Assembly: GCA_965267435.1 (NCBI GenBank)
Contig: OZ253960.1
Location: 3,844,001-3,908,000 of the forward strand
DNA length: 64,000 nt
DNA from: JAWPMT01 sp965267435
GTDB lineage: Bacteria; Bacteroidota; Bacteroidia; Cytophagales; Cyclobacteriaceae
Reading direction: 5' to 3'
Within the stretch, counting starts at the first letter, position 1; every line of letters starts with the position of its first letter. This document shows, one piece after another, positions 52,650-62,111 of this stretch. Position numbers and translations under genes: made by a program. The notes under the pieces were generated by a model that was not told the DNA's origin, did not search any database, and was given only the letters and a program-made list of their open reading frames with translations.

Positions 52650-53291
52650 ATGAAGAATATGTTGATCAAGACTTTCACTTTCAATCCGTTTTACGAAAAC
52701 ACCTATGTCATCAGTTCAGAGGATGGCTCGGCCTTCATCATTGACCCCGGTTGTTACGAACCCTACGAGGAAGAAGAACTTCAGTCTTATGTAGCCAACA
52801 ACAACCTCAACGTAGAACTGATCTTCAACACGCATTGCCACATCGATCACGTACTGGGCAATCAATTTGTGCAAAAATCCTTCGGTGCTCCTCTTTGGAT
52901 CCCCTCTGGCGAGGAAGGTCTCTTGGATGCGGTGCGAGATTATTCCAAAATGTGGGGTATCCAGGGCTACAAGCCCGCCGTGCCCGACAAAATATTTGAT
53001 GACGAAACGCTCATGGTCGGACCGATGACGTTCCGGGCAATCAAAGCACCAGGACATTCTCCAGGACATGTAGTTCTCTACCATGAGGATGAAAAAGTAC
53101 TCCTGGGCGGCGATGTCCTCTTCCGGGATAGCATCGGCCGAACGGATCTGCCTGGAGGCAATCATGCCCAACTGCTCGCCAGCATCCGTGAAAACCTCTT
53201 TGTGCTACCCGAGGATGTGACGGTCTACCCCGGCCACGGACCCACAACCACCATCGGCTATGAGAAAGTGAATAATCCGTTCCTCAAGTGA
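52650..53291 (+). CDS. MBL-fold metallo-hydrolase (glyoxalase II-like)
   Basis: A 213-residue metallo-beta-lactamase-fold protein. The metal motif THCHIDHVLGN (HxHxDH, near 60-70) is complete, followed by GHSPGHVVLYHEDEKVLLGGDVLF (third His and bridging Asp) and VYPGHGPTTT (last His). Such short glyoxalase-II-like proteins hydrolyse thioesters or related small molecules. The ATG at 52650 or the one three codons on (52659) is the likely start. Its 3' end lies next to, and depending on start choice slightly overlaps, pssA. It is divergent from the DAO gene. Confidence 0.88.
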   Translation: MKNMLIKTFTFNPFYENTYVISSEDGSAFIIDPGCYEPYEEEELQSYVANNNLNVELIFNTHCHIDHVLGNQFVQKSFGAPLWIPSGEEGLLDAVRDYSKMWGIQGYKPAVPDKIFDDETLMVGPMTFRAIKAPGHSPGHVVLYHEDEKVLLGGDVLFRDSIGRTDLPGGNHAQLLASIRENLFVLPEDVTVYPGHGPTTTIGYEKVNNPFLK

Positions 53292-53293
53292 CG

Positions 53294-53950
53294 ATGACCG
53301 TATTGAGGCATATTCCAAACGTCCTGACGCTATGCAATCTCCTTGTGGGCATGCTGGCAATAGTTGAGATCTTTCAGGGTGATCACCAACGAGCCCTATA
53401 CTACGTCGTCATATCGGGGATTTTTGATTTCCTGGATGGATTCGTAGCAAGGATGCTGAAGGTGAAATCCGAACTGGGAGGGCAGCTGGATTCTCTGGCG
53501 GACATGATTTCTTTCTCGGCGGTGCCAGCCCTATTTCTTTATCAGCACCTGCAATCTATGGGGTACGCCCATTTATCTTATGCAGCGCTGCTGATTGCCG
53601 CATTTTCGGCCCTACGATTGGCCAAGTTCAATATTGATGATAGCCAGTCCGAGGTCTTTAAGGGTCTGCCGACACCCTCAAATGCGATAATGGTCACTGC
53701 GCTGATCTATGTGCAGATTGACCAATCCTGGCTTTGGATGGCCATTGTGGTTGTCAGCTGCATTTTACTCGTAGCGCCCATGCCGATGCTGGCGCTCAAG
53801 TTTAGTAGCTTCGGCCTCCGACCCAATATATGGAGGTACTTGCTGATCGCTGCGAGTGTCGTGACACTGGCACTCCTGGGGCTCCCAGGTGTAGTGTTTA
53901 TCATTCCCATGTACATTTTCTTGTCAATTCTGGCCAACTTTGTCGGCTGA
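53294..53950 (+). CDS. pssA: CDP-diacylglycerol-serine O-phosphatidyltransferase
   Basis: A 218-residue polytopic enzyme of the CDP-alcohol phosphatidyltransferase family. The signature DG-x2-AR-x8-G-x3-D-x3-D is complete in DGFVARMLKVKSELGGQLDSLAD (about 50-72). PNVLTLCNLLVGMLAI at the N-terminus and five further helices fit PssA. It makes phosphatidylserine, the precursor of phosphatidylethanolamine. An in-frame GTG at 53288 overlapping the MBL gene by 4 nt is an alternative start. It lies 60 nt before porU. Confidence 0.9.
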   Translation: MTVLRHIPNVLTLCNLLVGMLAIVEIFQGDHQRALYYVVISGIFDFLDGFVARMLKVKSELGGQLDSLADMISFSAVPALFLYQHLQSMGYAHLSYAALLIAAFSALRLAKFNIDDSQSEVFKGLPTPSNAIMVTALIYVQIDQSWLWMAIVVVSCILLVAPMPMLALKFSSFGLRPNIWRYLLIAASVVTLALLGLPGVVFIIPMYIFLSILANFVG

Positions 53951-54010
53951 ACACCCCGTAGCATAGTACGACCAGTAAATATTTCTTCTTCAAAGACGTT
54001 TTCCTCAGTA

Positions 54011-57000
54011 ATGCGACCATTACTTTCCATAGCCCTACTCTTGACGTGGCTGACGGCAATGAGCCAGTCCGTGCTATCGTCAGGTGTGTGGTATAAAATG
54101 GAAATAACGGAACGCGGGGTCCATCGACTTGATTACAACTACCTGCAGGAAAATACCAGCTTCAATCTCGCAGAAATTGACCCCGGCACAATCAAAATCT
54201 TTGGCAATGGTGCAGGGATGCTACCCCAGGAAAACGACGCCTTTCGCTATGTGGACCTCACAGAGAATGCAATCCAGGTAGTGGGCGCTGAAGATGGATC
54301 GTTTGACCCGGGAGATTACGTGTTGTTCTACGGTGAAGGCCCCAACCTATGGGACGTAGCCGAGGGACATTTTACCTACGCCAAACACCTGTATTCGACT
54401 TCCAACTTTTACTTCCTGACCGCAGGTGGGGATGAGGGTCTACGAATAGATGCCTCCGCATTAATAGACGAAGAAGGTCAGACCATCGACTCCTTCGATG
54501 ACCTCTTTGTCTATGAGGATGATGATATCAACATACTGAAGAGTGGCCTCAGTAGAGGTGGCAGTGGGCGTGAGTGGTATGGCGAACTCTTCCAACTCAA
54601 CGTGCAATTAGAAGAAAGTTTCCCTTTCGACGTACCCGGGTTTACGGGCGAGGGGGAAGTGATTGTCACCACGTTGGGACAGTCGATAGGACCGAGTTCT
54701 ATGACGGTAGCTGTCAATGGCGATTCCCTGGGCCGGCAAACCCTCAGGTCCATCACTCCAATAGAGGTCAATCCCTACCTGAACCGGGGCTTCCCCAGCA
54801 CAGATACATTCGCTATCGATTTGCCAGCAGCAGATGTCGTATCAGTAGATCTGCGTTTCAATCGATTTGAGGGTGGGTCCTCCTCGGCCCGACTCGACAA
54901 AATACTGCTGATGGCCAAGCGAGCACTGGATATGGGTGCGGAGTTGGAAATGATCTTTCGCTCACTCAACAGCCTACAGTCAGAGGTGAGCGAATACCTG
55001 ATTACTGGAGTCCCCACTTCTGCAACAGTTTGGAATATCAGTGACCCTCTCCAACCAGCTGCCGTTCTCTCCAATCATACTGGGGATCAGCTCACATTCA
55101 TCGAGGCGGCGAGCAATCTGCAAGAGTATGTTGTGTTTGCTGGAGGTTCAGCACCAGCGCCAACGAGCATTCAGCCACTGGAAAATCAGAATATACGAAG
55201 TCTCTCTCCTCGTGACGGGGTCATCATCGCTCACCCCTTTTTCCTGGCTGAAGCGGAACGGTTGGCGGACTTTCACGCATCCCATGATGGGTTGGACATA
55301 ACTGTGATAAACGTGGAGCGAGTCTACAATGAGTTCTCAAGCGGGATGGTAGATATGACAGCGATTCGCGACGTCATCAGGCATTTCTACGATAAGAACT
55401 CCCAGGACTTTCGCTATGCGCTATTATTTGGGGATTGCTCTTACGACTACCTCGACCGCGATGAGGGCAACACCAACTTTGTTCCCATCTACGAATCGCG
55501 AAATTCTACGCACCCCATCGAAAGCTACTCATCTGATGATTTCTTCGGTTTTATGGAAGAAGATGAAGGACGGTGGGTTGAAGATTTTGGAGGAGATCAC
55601 ACCCTTGAGATTGGCATCGGTCGGCTACCTGTTAGGTCTTCAGAAGAGGCCACAGATGTAGTCAATAAGATCATTCGCTACAGCACGAGTGAGCGAGTGG
55701 TTGGGAGTTGGAAAAATCGGGTCACCTACGTGGTAGATGATGGCGACCGCAATATTCACGTCGATGATGCTGAGGAATTTTCCTCAATTTTCTCCGAGAA
55801 TCGTCGACAACTGCTGCTCGAGAAGTTGTACCTCGATGCCTTCGAGCAACAAGTGGATGCGTCGAATGAGCGCTCTCCAATACTACGTGAAAAAGTGATC
55901 TCGGCATTGACCAACGGCACCTTCACACTCAACTACATCGGTCACGGCAATGAGTTTCTATGGATGGACGAAGAGATCCTCGATGTGGAGTTGATTGACG
56001 GCCTGACCAACAGATTCAAACTGCCGCTGATTATGACAGCGACTTGTCAGTTTGGGCGTTATGATGATCCAGACTTCTTCTCCGGGAGCGAACGAATGCT
56101 TCTGGCTCCCAACGGGGGAGCCATTGCACTAATAACGACCACGCGGCCAGTCTTCGCCTCGTCCAACGAACTGGTGAACGAAGCGTTCCATCTGGCCCTC
56201 TTTGAGCGGATAGAGGGTGAGTACCCTCGCCTGGGGGATATCGTCCGGAAAACAAAGAATGCGAGCCGCGACCGCCTGGAGAATCGCAACTTCGCATTAC
56301 TCGGCGATCCATTCCTGCAACTTCGCTACCCGCAGTTTGATGCCATAGTCGATGAGATAAACGGTACGAACATACTGGCGGAGACCGACACATTGAGTGC
56401 CTGGGAGGAGGTGACGATCAGCGGACGTGTAATTGACGGTGACAGTGCTACGGTGACGGAATTTGATGGCACGATCGACATCCTCCTACTGGATGCCGAG
56501 GGCACCTCATCGACATTGGGCCAGGAGAGTGTGCCTACCAGCTTCACCGTGCAGCAAAACCCGCTTTTTCATGGACAGGCCACTGTTTCAGGAGGTAGGT
56601 TTTCTGCGACTTTCCTCGTTACACCCAATACATCCTACCGTTTTGATAGGGGCAAAATCACCTTGTATGCCCTCGATGAGGAAGAGGTACTGGAAGCATC
56701 AGGTTACACTGAAAACCTGAGACTCGGTGGCACTGACGAGACACAGCGAACCGACAACTCGCCTCCACAGATCACGATGTATGTCGACAGCCCTGATTTT
56801 CAAAATGGGCAGGTCGTCGCTAGCAGTTCTCTCCTGGTAGCTGAGGTGAACGATGAGTTTGGGATCAATATCTCCGAGACCGCTATCCATCAAAACATTA
56901 CGCTGCAGATCAATGATCAAGAGCCGGAGGTGGTCAATGATTTCTTTCAATATGCGCTGGACAGCTACCAACAAGGTTTTGTCAATTACCCGTTGGAGAA

Positions 57001-57400
57001 CCTCGCTCCGGGACGTTATGAAGCTACTATTAAAGTATGGGACCTGTACAATAATTCTTCGACACAAACAGTTGAGTTTATAGTTTCGGATTTGCCGTCT
57101 CTAGAGCTTACAGGTGTGACAAATTATCCCAATCCGGTAAAGAACGAGACAACCTTTACTTTTGAGCATGATCGCATTGGAGAAGAACTTCAGATTACGA
57201 TAGATTGCTACGATATGAAGGGCGCGATAGTGGAACAGTTAGTGTTCAATATCGACGATGCACCTGAGCGAATTGATGGCCTGGACTGGGACCTCAATAC
57301 CTCCTCATTAGAAAAGGGAATGTACTTGTATCGCCTAACGGTCCGAAGCACATTGGATGGTGCTGTGGCCCACGCGTTTAGGCGACTCATGAGGAATTAA
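54011..57400 (+). CDS. porU: type IX secretion system sortase PorU (gingipain-like C25 peptidase)
   Basis: A 1129-residue exported cysteine-protease-type sortase. After a signal peptide (MRPLLSIALLLTWLTAMSQS) and a long N-terminal beta region comes the C25 gingipain-like domain (about 400-770). It has the catalytic His in LNYIGHGNEF (near 643) and Cys in MTATCQFGRY (near 678). The last 90 residues (LTGVTNYPNPVKNETTFTFEH... GMYLYRLTV) form a T9SS sorting-domain-like fold. PorU cuts C-terminal domains from T9SS cargo and attaches the cargo to the cell surface. porV follows by 34 nt, matching their partnership. Confidence 0.95.
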   Translation: MRPLLSIALLLTWLTAMSQSVLSSGVWYKMEITERGVHRLDYNYLQENTSFNLAEIDPGTIKIFGNGAGMLPQENDAFRYVDLTENAIQVVGAEDGSFDPGDYVLFYGEGPNLWDVAEGHFTYAKHLYSTSNFYFLTAGGDEGLRIDASALIDEEGQTIDSFDDLFVYEDDDINILKSGLSRGGSGREWYGELFQLNVQLEESFPFDVPGFTGEGEVIVTTLGQSIGPSSMTVAVNGDSLGRQTLRSITPIEVNPYLNRGFPSTDTFAIDLPAADVVSVDLRFNRFEGGSSSARLDKILLMAKRALDMGAELEMIFRSLNSLQSEVSEYLITGVPTSATVWNISDPLQPAAVLSNHTGDQLTFIEAASNLQEYVVFAGGSAPAPTSIQPLENQNIRSLSPRDGVIIAHPFFLAEAERLADFHASHDGLDITVINVERVYNEFSSGMVDMTAIRDVIRHFYDKNSQDFRYALLFGDCSYDYLDRDEGNTNFVPIYESRNSTHPIESYSSDDFFGFMEEDEGRWVEDFGGDHTLEIGIGRLPVRSSEEATDVVNKIIRYSTSERVVGSWKNRVTYVVDDGDRNIHVDDAEEFSSIFSENRRQLLLEKLYLDAFEQQVDASNERSPILREKVISALTNGTFTLNYIGHGNEFLWMDEEILDVELIDGLTNRFKLPLIMTATCQFGRYDDPDFFSGSERMLLAPNGGAIALITTTRPVFASSNELVNEAFHLALFERIEGEYPRLGDIVRKTKNASRDRLENRNFALLGDPFLQLRYPQFDAIVDEINGTNILAETDTLSAWEEVTISGRVIDGDSATVTEFDGTIDILLLDAEGTSSTLGQESVPTSFTVQQNPLFHGQATVSGGRFSATFLVTPNTSYRFDRGKITLYALDEEEVLEASGYTENLRLGGTDETQRTDNSPPQITMYVDSPDFQNGQVVASSSLLVAEVNDEFGINISETAIHQNITLQINDQEPEVVNDFFQYALDSYQQGFVNYPLENLAPGRYEATIKVWDLYNNSSTQTVEFIVSDLPSLELTGVTNYPNPVKNETTFTFEHDRIGEELQITIDCYDMKGAIVEQLVFNIDDAPERIDGLDWDLNTSSLEKGMYLYRLTVRSTLDGAVAHAFRRLMRN

Positions 57401-57434
57401 ATACTTAACTTTGACCAACACTTAAAATTCGAAT

Positions 57435-58646
57435 ATGAGGCTTGTCGGCAAGATTTTAATCTTGACATTTTTACCAACCTTCGTGCTAGCCCAGGGCAGT
57501 CAGACCAGGATCAACGAGCTCAACGGCGCTTCCAATCCCATCACAGTGGCCGTCCCATTCGTCAATTTTGCCCCAGATAGTAGAGGAGCAGCGATGGGGG
57601 ATGCGGGTGTTGCCACCTCGCCTGACGCCTACAGCACCCACTGGAACAATGCGAAGCTCGCGTTCATAGAGAAGGACCTTGGATTTTCATTTTCCTATTC
57701 CCCATGGCTCGGCAACATCGTCGATGACATGTCACTGAATTATCTGACGTTTTACAAGCGCATCAACCGAGACCAGACCATTGGCGCTTCCATGCGCTAC
57801 TTCGATCTGGGAGAAATACAGCTGACCGATCTCAATGGCGACGCATTGGGAATAGAGAACCCCCGCGAAGCCGCTTTTGATGCGACTTACGCTCGTAAGC
57901 TGAGTGAAAACCTCAGCCTTGGTGCTACGATCAGATTCATCTGGTCCAACCTCGCAGGAAACATAACAGGGGCGCCGGATGTGAAGCCCGGCACGAGCCT
58001 TGCAGCAGATATTGGTCTGTACTACACGCAACCACTGGCACTAAAAGGCATCGACTCGGATCTTTCATTGGGATTGAACATCTCCAATATTGGTCAAAAG
58101 ATCACCTACACCAGTCAGGACAATGAAGACTTCATCCCTGGTAATCTGCGCCTGGGTGCAGCGTGGAAACTCAACCTCGATCCTTACAACTCATTTACCT
58201 TCGTATTTGACATCAACAAACTGATGGTACCCACACCTCCGGAGTACCAGACGGATGAAAATGGCGATTTCGTGAGAGATCCTGTGACAGGAGAGCTGAT
58301 CATACTCAGAGGAAAAGATCCTAACAGACCGTTGCTGCGAGGTACATTTGGCTCCTTCTCTGACGCTCCAGGTGGTTTCTCCGAGGAAATGAACGAACTC
58401 ATGTATTCCTTTGGTGCAGAGTACTGGTACAGAGAACTCTTTGCCGCCCGGATCGGCTACTTCCTGGAGCATGAAACCAAAGGTGACCGCAAGTATTTCA
58501 CGGCAGGGCTTGGTTTCAGGTATCAGGTATTCGGACTGGATTTCTCCTACTTGATCCCACAGGTACAAAACCACCCTCTGGGCGACACCCTTCGGTTGTC
58601 TATCCTTTTCAATTTCGACCCGAAAGGAGAGGATACCACTCCTTAA
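57435..58646 (+). CDS. porV: type IX secretion system outer-membrane protein PorV
   Basis: A 403-residue outer-membrane beta-barrel (LptO/PorV). After the signal peptide (ending LAQG), the defining N-terminal motif ITVAVPFVNFAPDSRGAAMGDAGVATSPD and THWNNAKLAF appear. A barrel follows (e.g. TIGASMRYFDLGEI, GTSLAADIGLYYT) and ends LRLSILFNFDP. PorV collects cargo from the translocon and hands it to PorU. The gene follows porU by 34 nt and precedes an M16-family gene by 8 nt. Confidence 0.95.
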   Translation: MRLVGKILILTFLPTFVLAQGSQTRINELNGASNPITVAVPFVNFAPDSRGAAMGDAGVATSPDAYSTHWNNAKLAFIEKDLGFSFSYSPWLGNIVDDMSLNYLTFYKRINRDQTIGASMRYFDLGEIQLTDLNGDALGIENPREAAFDATYARKLSENLSLGATIRFIWSNLAGNITGAPDVKPGTSLAADIGLYYTQPLALKGIDSDLSLGLNISNIGQKITYTSQDNEDFIPGNLRLGAAWKLNLDPYNSFTFVFDINKLMVPTPPEYQTDENGDFVRDPVTGELIILRGKDPNRPLLRGTFGSFSDAPGGFSEEMNELMYSFGAEYWYRELFAARIGYFLEHETKGDRKYFTAGLGFRYQVFGLDFSYLIPQVQNHPLGDTLRLSILFNFDPKGEDTTP

Positions 58647-58654
58647 TCTGGATT

Positions 58655-59908
58655 GTGCTGGATCGATCGATTGCTCCCGAGTATGCAGAACTCGGGGAGA
58701 TAAAACTGCCCCAACCTACCATTTCTCAATTGAATGCCGATTGGGAAGCATGTGTACTACATGACGCGAGGCATGCGGTAGTCGTCATCGAACTCATTTT
58801 TGCCAACGGCCGATGGTGGGAGTCCCAAAGGGGAAGCTCCTACTTTGCAGCCAAGATGCTTTCGGAAGGAACGGCGTCCCAATCTTCGTCGGAGATCTCC
58901 ATGGCCTTTGCGAGGTATGGCAGCTATCTCGAGATAATTCCGGGATTTGATTTTGTGACCGTCAGGCTCCACGCGTTGAAGAAACATTTCCGTCCCTCGA
59001 TGGAATTGCTCGTGCATATTCTGGGAGAACCATCGTTCCCCGACGAGGAGTTTGAGACGTTGAAACGGATCCGTAAGGCCAACCTTCGCAATCAGCTGGC
59101 GCGAAATAATCAAATGGCCAATGCCCAATTCTCCGAAGCGCTTTTTGGCACCCACCACCCTTATGGGCAAATGATCACCCCGGAGGTTGTTGATCTTTGC
59201 ACAAAGGATTTGGTCCAGGAGGAATACAGATCCTCCTTCTTCAACAGACCAAAAGTGATGATGTCAGGAGATGTCGATGGTGAGATCTCGTGGGTGCAAG
59301 GCCTTCTGGCCAATATCAACACCCGAAACATCAACAACAATCATGAGGCGCTGATCCCAAAGTCCAGTAGGGCAAATATCGAACGCGATGGTACACAGTG
59401 CTCGATTCGGATGGGCTCCCCCACTATCAACCGGCGCGACGAAGACATCTTCAAACTTACCATCGCGACGCGCCTTTTGGGTGGCTTTTTCGGATCTCGC
59501 CTGATGAAAAACATTCGGGAGGAGAAAGGGCTTACCTACGGAATATATGCACACCTGGTGCACTTCGCTCGTGGCTCCTACTGGGTGATCGGATCTGAGG
59601 TCAGCAAGGCCGACAGTGAGCTGGCAGAAAACGAAATCAGATCGGAAATCGCAAAACTCGCTACCGACCCTCCTTCCGATGAAGAGCTGACCTTGCTGAG
59701 AAACTATTCGAGGGGCAAGATGCTTGGCGAAATTGATTCTCCGCTGTCACTGGCCTCGCTTTATAAGGCCCAATTTCTGCTCGGCATTTCATTGGACTAT
59801 CACGAACAGTACCTCCGGGAACTTGAAAACATTTCTGCAAAGCAACTTAGCGAGATGATAGGCAAGTACTTCGATACGGAGAACTGCACAGTCGTGACTG
59901 TCGCATGA
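58655..59908 (+). CDS. M16-family peptidase subunit lacking the zinc site
   Basis: A 417-residue two-domain M16 fold beginning at GTG 58655, 8 nt after porV. The N-terminal domain has SSYFAAKMLSEGT where active subunits have HFLEHMLFKGT, so the HxxEH zinc ligands are absent. The C-terminal domain keeps the Arg/Tyr pair of the partner subunit (GSRLMKNIREEKGLTYGIY). This pattern marks the non-catalytic half of M16B heterodimers (as in mitochondrial processing peptidase). No active partner lies in the window. No signal peptide is visible. Placement next to porU-porV suggests, but does not prove, a link to secretion. Confidence 0.82.
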   Translation: MLDRSIAPEYAELGEIKLPQPTISQLNADWEACVLHDARHAVVVIELIFANGRWWESQRGSSYFAAKMLSEGTASQSSSEISMAFARYGSYLEIIPGFDFVTVRLHALKKHFRPSMELLVHILGEPSFPDEEFETLKRIRKANLRNQLARNNQMANAQFSEALFGTHHPYGQMITPEVVDLCTKDLVQEEYRSSFFNRPKVMMSGDVDGEISWVQGLLANINTRNINNNHEALIPKSSRANIERDGTQCSIRMGSPTINRRDEDIFKLTIATRLLGGFFGSRLMKNIREEKGLTYGIYAHLVHFARGSYWVIGSEVSKADSELAENEIRSEIAKLATDPPSDEELTLLRNYSRGKMLGEIDSPLSLASLYKAQFLLGISLDYHEQYLRELENISAKQLSEMIGKYFDTENCTVVTVA

Positions 59909-59909
59909 T

Positions 59910-62054
59910 TCAGCGCATCAGAATATAGGAGGGAAGAGCAACGATCTCATCGTTGACGAAACTCACCAGCAGGTTGCCTCCATGGTCGTAGATCCCTTTT
60001 TTGTCATTTCGGGCAACAACAATATAGCCGGTCCCGATATCTTCCATCACATCATATGATGGTGACAATACCAGGCTACCGCCTGCGCTAGCGAGGCCAT
60101 GTTTCCCCAGATTGTTCGTGATGATGTACGAACCTGCCGAGGTACGTTCGATATTCTTGTAGTCCAGTTCAAATTTGAGATCGCCGTATCTGTCCACAAG
60201 ACCGTATTTTCCATTATTGACGATGGCAAGCCCATCTGAAAAATCGCTCACCCATTGATAGTAGGGTTGGACCACAAGGCGTTCGTCTTCGTTGATAAAT
60301 CCCCACTTCCCAATCAGTTTGATGGCTGCCATCCCTTCACTGAACGTCCGCGCCGAATCATACCTATTGGCTACTCTTAGTCTTCCCTGCAGATCCACAA
60401 ATCCATGCATGCCATTTTTTACAATCTGGATGTAGCCTTCAGACTCACCAGCCACTTCCTCGACACCATGGTCCACGGTCAGGACAAAGTCTCCCTTTCC
60501 GTCTTTCACCACCATTCCCTCCTCCAGGCGACCTGCGTAGTACTCACCCATATGAGTTACCTGGGTATATATCGGGTCAAAGATCACTTCCCCTTCACTT
60601 GAAATGAGTCCCAAACGATCCCCAGCCTCGATCACAAGAGACGCATTGCCTAGTGAGAGCTCCTGGCGAGATTGGTAACAGCGCGCACCTCCCATCGTCA
60701 GCACGTGATTGACGCCCCTCTTGGTCCCGACGTATAGGTCCGTGATCTGGACCAGTTGTTCGTACGCCGGGGAAACCACCCAGTCCCCGAAGACATCCAG
60801 TACGCCCCAGGACCCGACATAGTTCGCAGGGAAAGTAAGGTCGATGCCCACATTTAAGCTGTCATAGGCAAAGCCAATGATGGTCTTTCCCTGATAATCG
60901 AGTAGCCCCCACTGCCCCGCCCGTTTTGCAGGCACATAGAGTTCCACGGCGTGAGCCACATCCTCCAATGGGTAGTCATTTAGGCGGCGCTTGAACTTAT
61001 TGTAGATCGTCCATTCGTCAGAATCCTGGATATAGAAATAGTTGCCGTCGAAGTAGATGGAATCACCTTCAAAGATGGCCTCCCCTCTCTCTACGGCCAG
61101 CCATCGATCGTCAGTCATCCTCTGCACAATGGTGATGTCTTTGCCAGAGTACTCCACAGCAAAATCTTCCTCAGGGAGCAACTCCGTAGAATCCGAAAAC
61201 AACCTTTGTGCCCCGTTGAGGTAGACAACGAGTAATTCCCCAAGCTGAGAGATGCTGTCTCCCTTCACCTCCATTACCATCTTCAGATCTCTATCGTAGA
61301 CAGACCAGGTTTTGGGCTCCTCAGCACTCAATTCGGGACCGAAATTCACCTGCTTGTAGCGTGGAAGAAATACCAGGCTCTGATTCCTCCAATTGATCAC
61401 ACCACGGGCGCCCTTCTTTTCTATTAATAGATAATCTCCAAACTCAGCATATCGATCGAAGACCCCATCAACTATCCGTTGACCCTGGGCATTGAAAAAC
61501 GACCACTTCCTGTTGATGTCACGACCCAAGAAGATGGGTCCTACCCGACGAATCTCCCGAAACTCGAGAGGTATTTTCACATTGTAATCAGCCCCCAGCA
61601 CGCCATAGCGCACCTCATGATTTTCATACAAGCTGGCGATGATATTTCCTTTTGAACTCTCCAGAGAGAAGTAGTGACAGGAAAGCACAAGTTTACCCCT
61701 CTCATCTACCAACCCGAATCGAAGGTCGTTGGTAAACTTTCCCGTGACTCCCACTTTGTAGAGGCCCTCACTTTCGAAAGGGTAAACACCATAGTATGTA
61801 GGCCCTGTCAGTTTTTTTCCTCGGCTGTTCATCAGCCCCCAGCGATGATTTTCACTGTACCCGAAGACTTCGGAGGAAACGGGCTCGTCATTGGTCCACC
61901 CCAGGTCGTCGTACACCGCAGGAACGACCTCGGCACCCAGACTATCCCTAAAGCCAAAACGGCCATCCTTCTCAAAGATCTCGATCCCTGAGGACTGGCC
62001 ATGGCCTAACTGGAGACTAAAAAATAGAATTAAGGCAGAGCTTAAATGGATCAC
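59910..62054 (-). CDS. exported WG-repeat protein
   Basis: A 714-residue protein with a signal peptide (MIHLSSALILFFSLQLGHGQ), then WG-type beta repeats along nearly the entire length. Each unit is about 45-50 residues with a W/Y/F-G core, e.g. KDGRFGFRDSLGAEVVP, ENHRWGLMNSRGKKL, RAGQWGLLDYQGKTIIGFAYD, LIGKWGFINEDERLVVQPYY and NNGKYGLVDRYGDLKFE. WG repeats are thought to fold into a beta structure for binding. Function unknown; periplasmic or surface location inferred. It converges on the M16-like gene (1-nt gap) and lies 57 nt downstream of hemA. Confidence 0.82.
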   Translation of the reverse strand: MIHLSSALILFFSLQLGHGQSSGIEIFEKDGRFGFRDSLGAEVVPAVYDDLGWTNDEPVSSEVFGYSENHRWGLMNSRGKKLTGPTYYGVYPFESEGLYKVGVTGKFTNDLRFGLVDERGKLVLSCHYFSLESSKGNIIASLYENHEVRYGVLGADYNVKIPLEFREIRRVGPIFLGRDINRKWSFFNAQGQRIVDGVFDRYAEFGDYLLIEKKGARGVINWRNQSLVFLPRYKQVNFGPELSAEEPKTWSVYDRDLKMVMEVKGDSISQLGELLVVYLNGAQRLFSDSTELLPEEDFAVEYSGKDITIVQRMTDDRWLAVERGEAIFEGDSIYFDGNYFYIQDSDEWTIYNKFKRRLNDYPLEDVAHAVELYVPAKRAGQWGLLDYQGKTIIGFAYDSLNVGIDLTFPANYVGSWGVLDVFGDWVVSPAYEQLVQITDLYVGTKRGVNHVLTMGGARCYQSRQELSLGNASLVIEAGDRLGLISSEGEVIFDPIYTQVTHMGEYYAGRLEEGMVVKDGKGDFVLTVDHGVEEVAGESEGYIQIVKNGMHGFVDLQGRLRVANRYDSARTFSEGMAAIKLIGKWGFINEDERLVVQPYYQWVSDFSDGLAIVNNGKYGLVDRYGDLKFELDYKNIERTSAGSYIITNNLGKHGLASAGGSLVLSPSYDVMEDIGTGYIVVARNDKKGIYDHGGNLLVSFVNDEIVALPSYILMR

Positions 62055-62111
62055 GGCTTTCAGTCAAACTGGAAATATACGGCTCAAAAGAGCAAGTTGT
62101 GTCAGGGAAAT

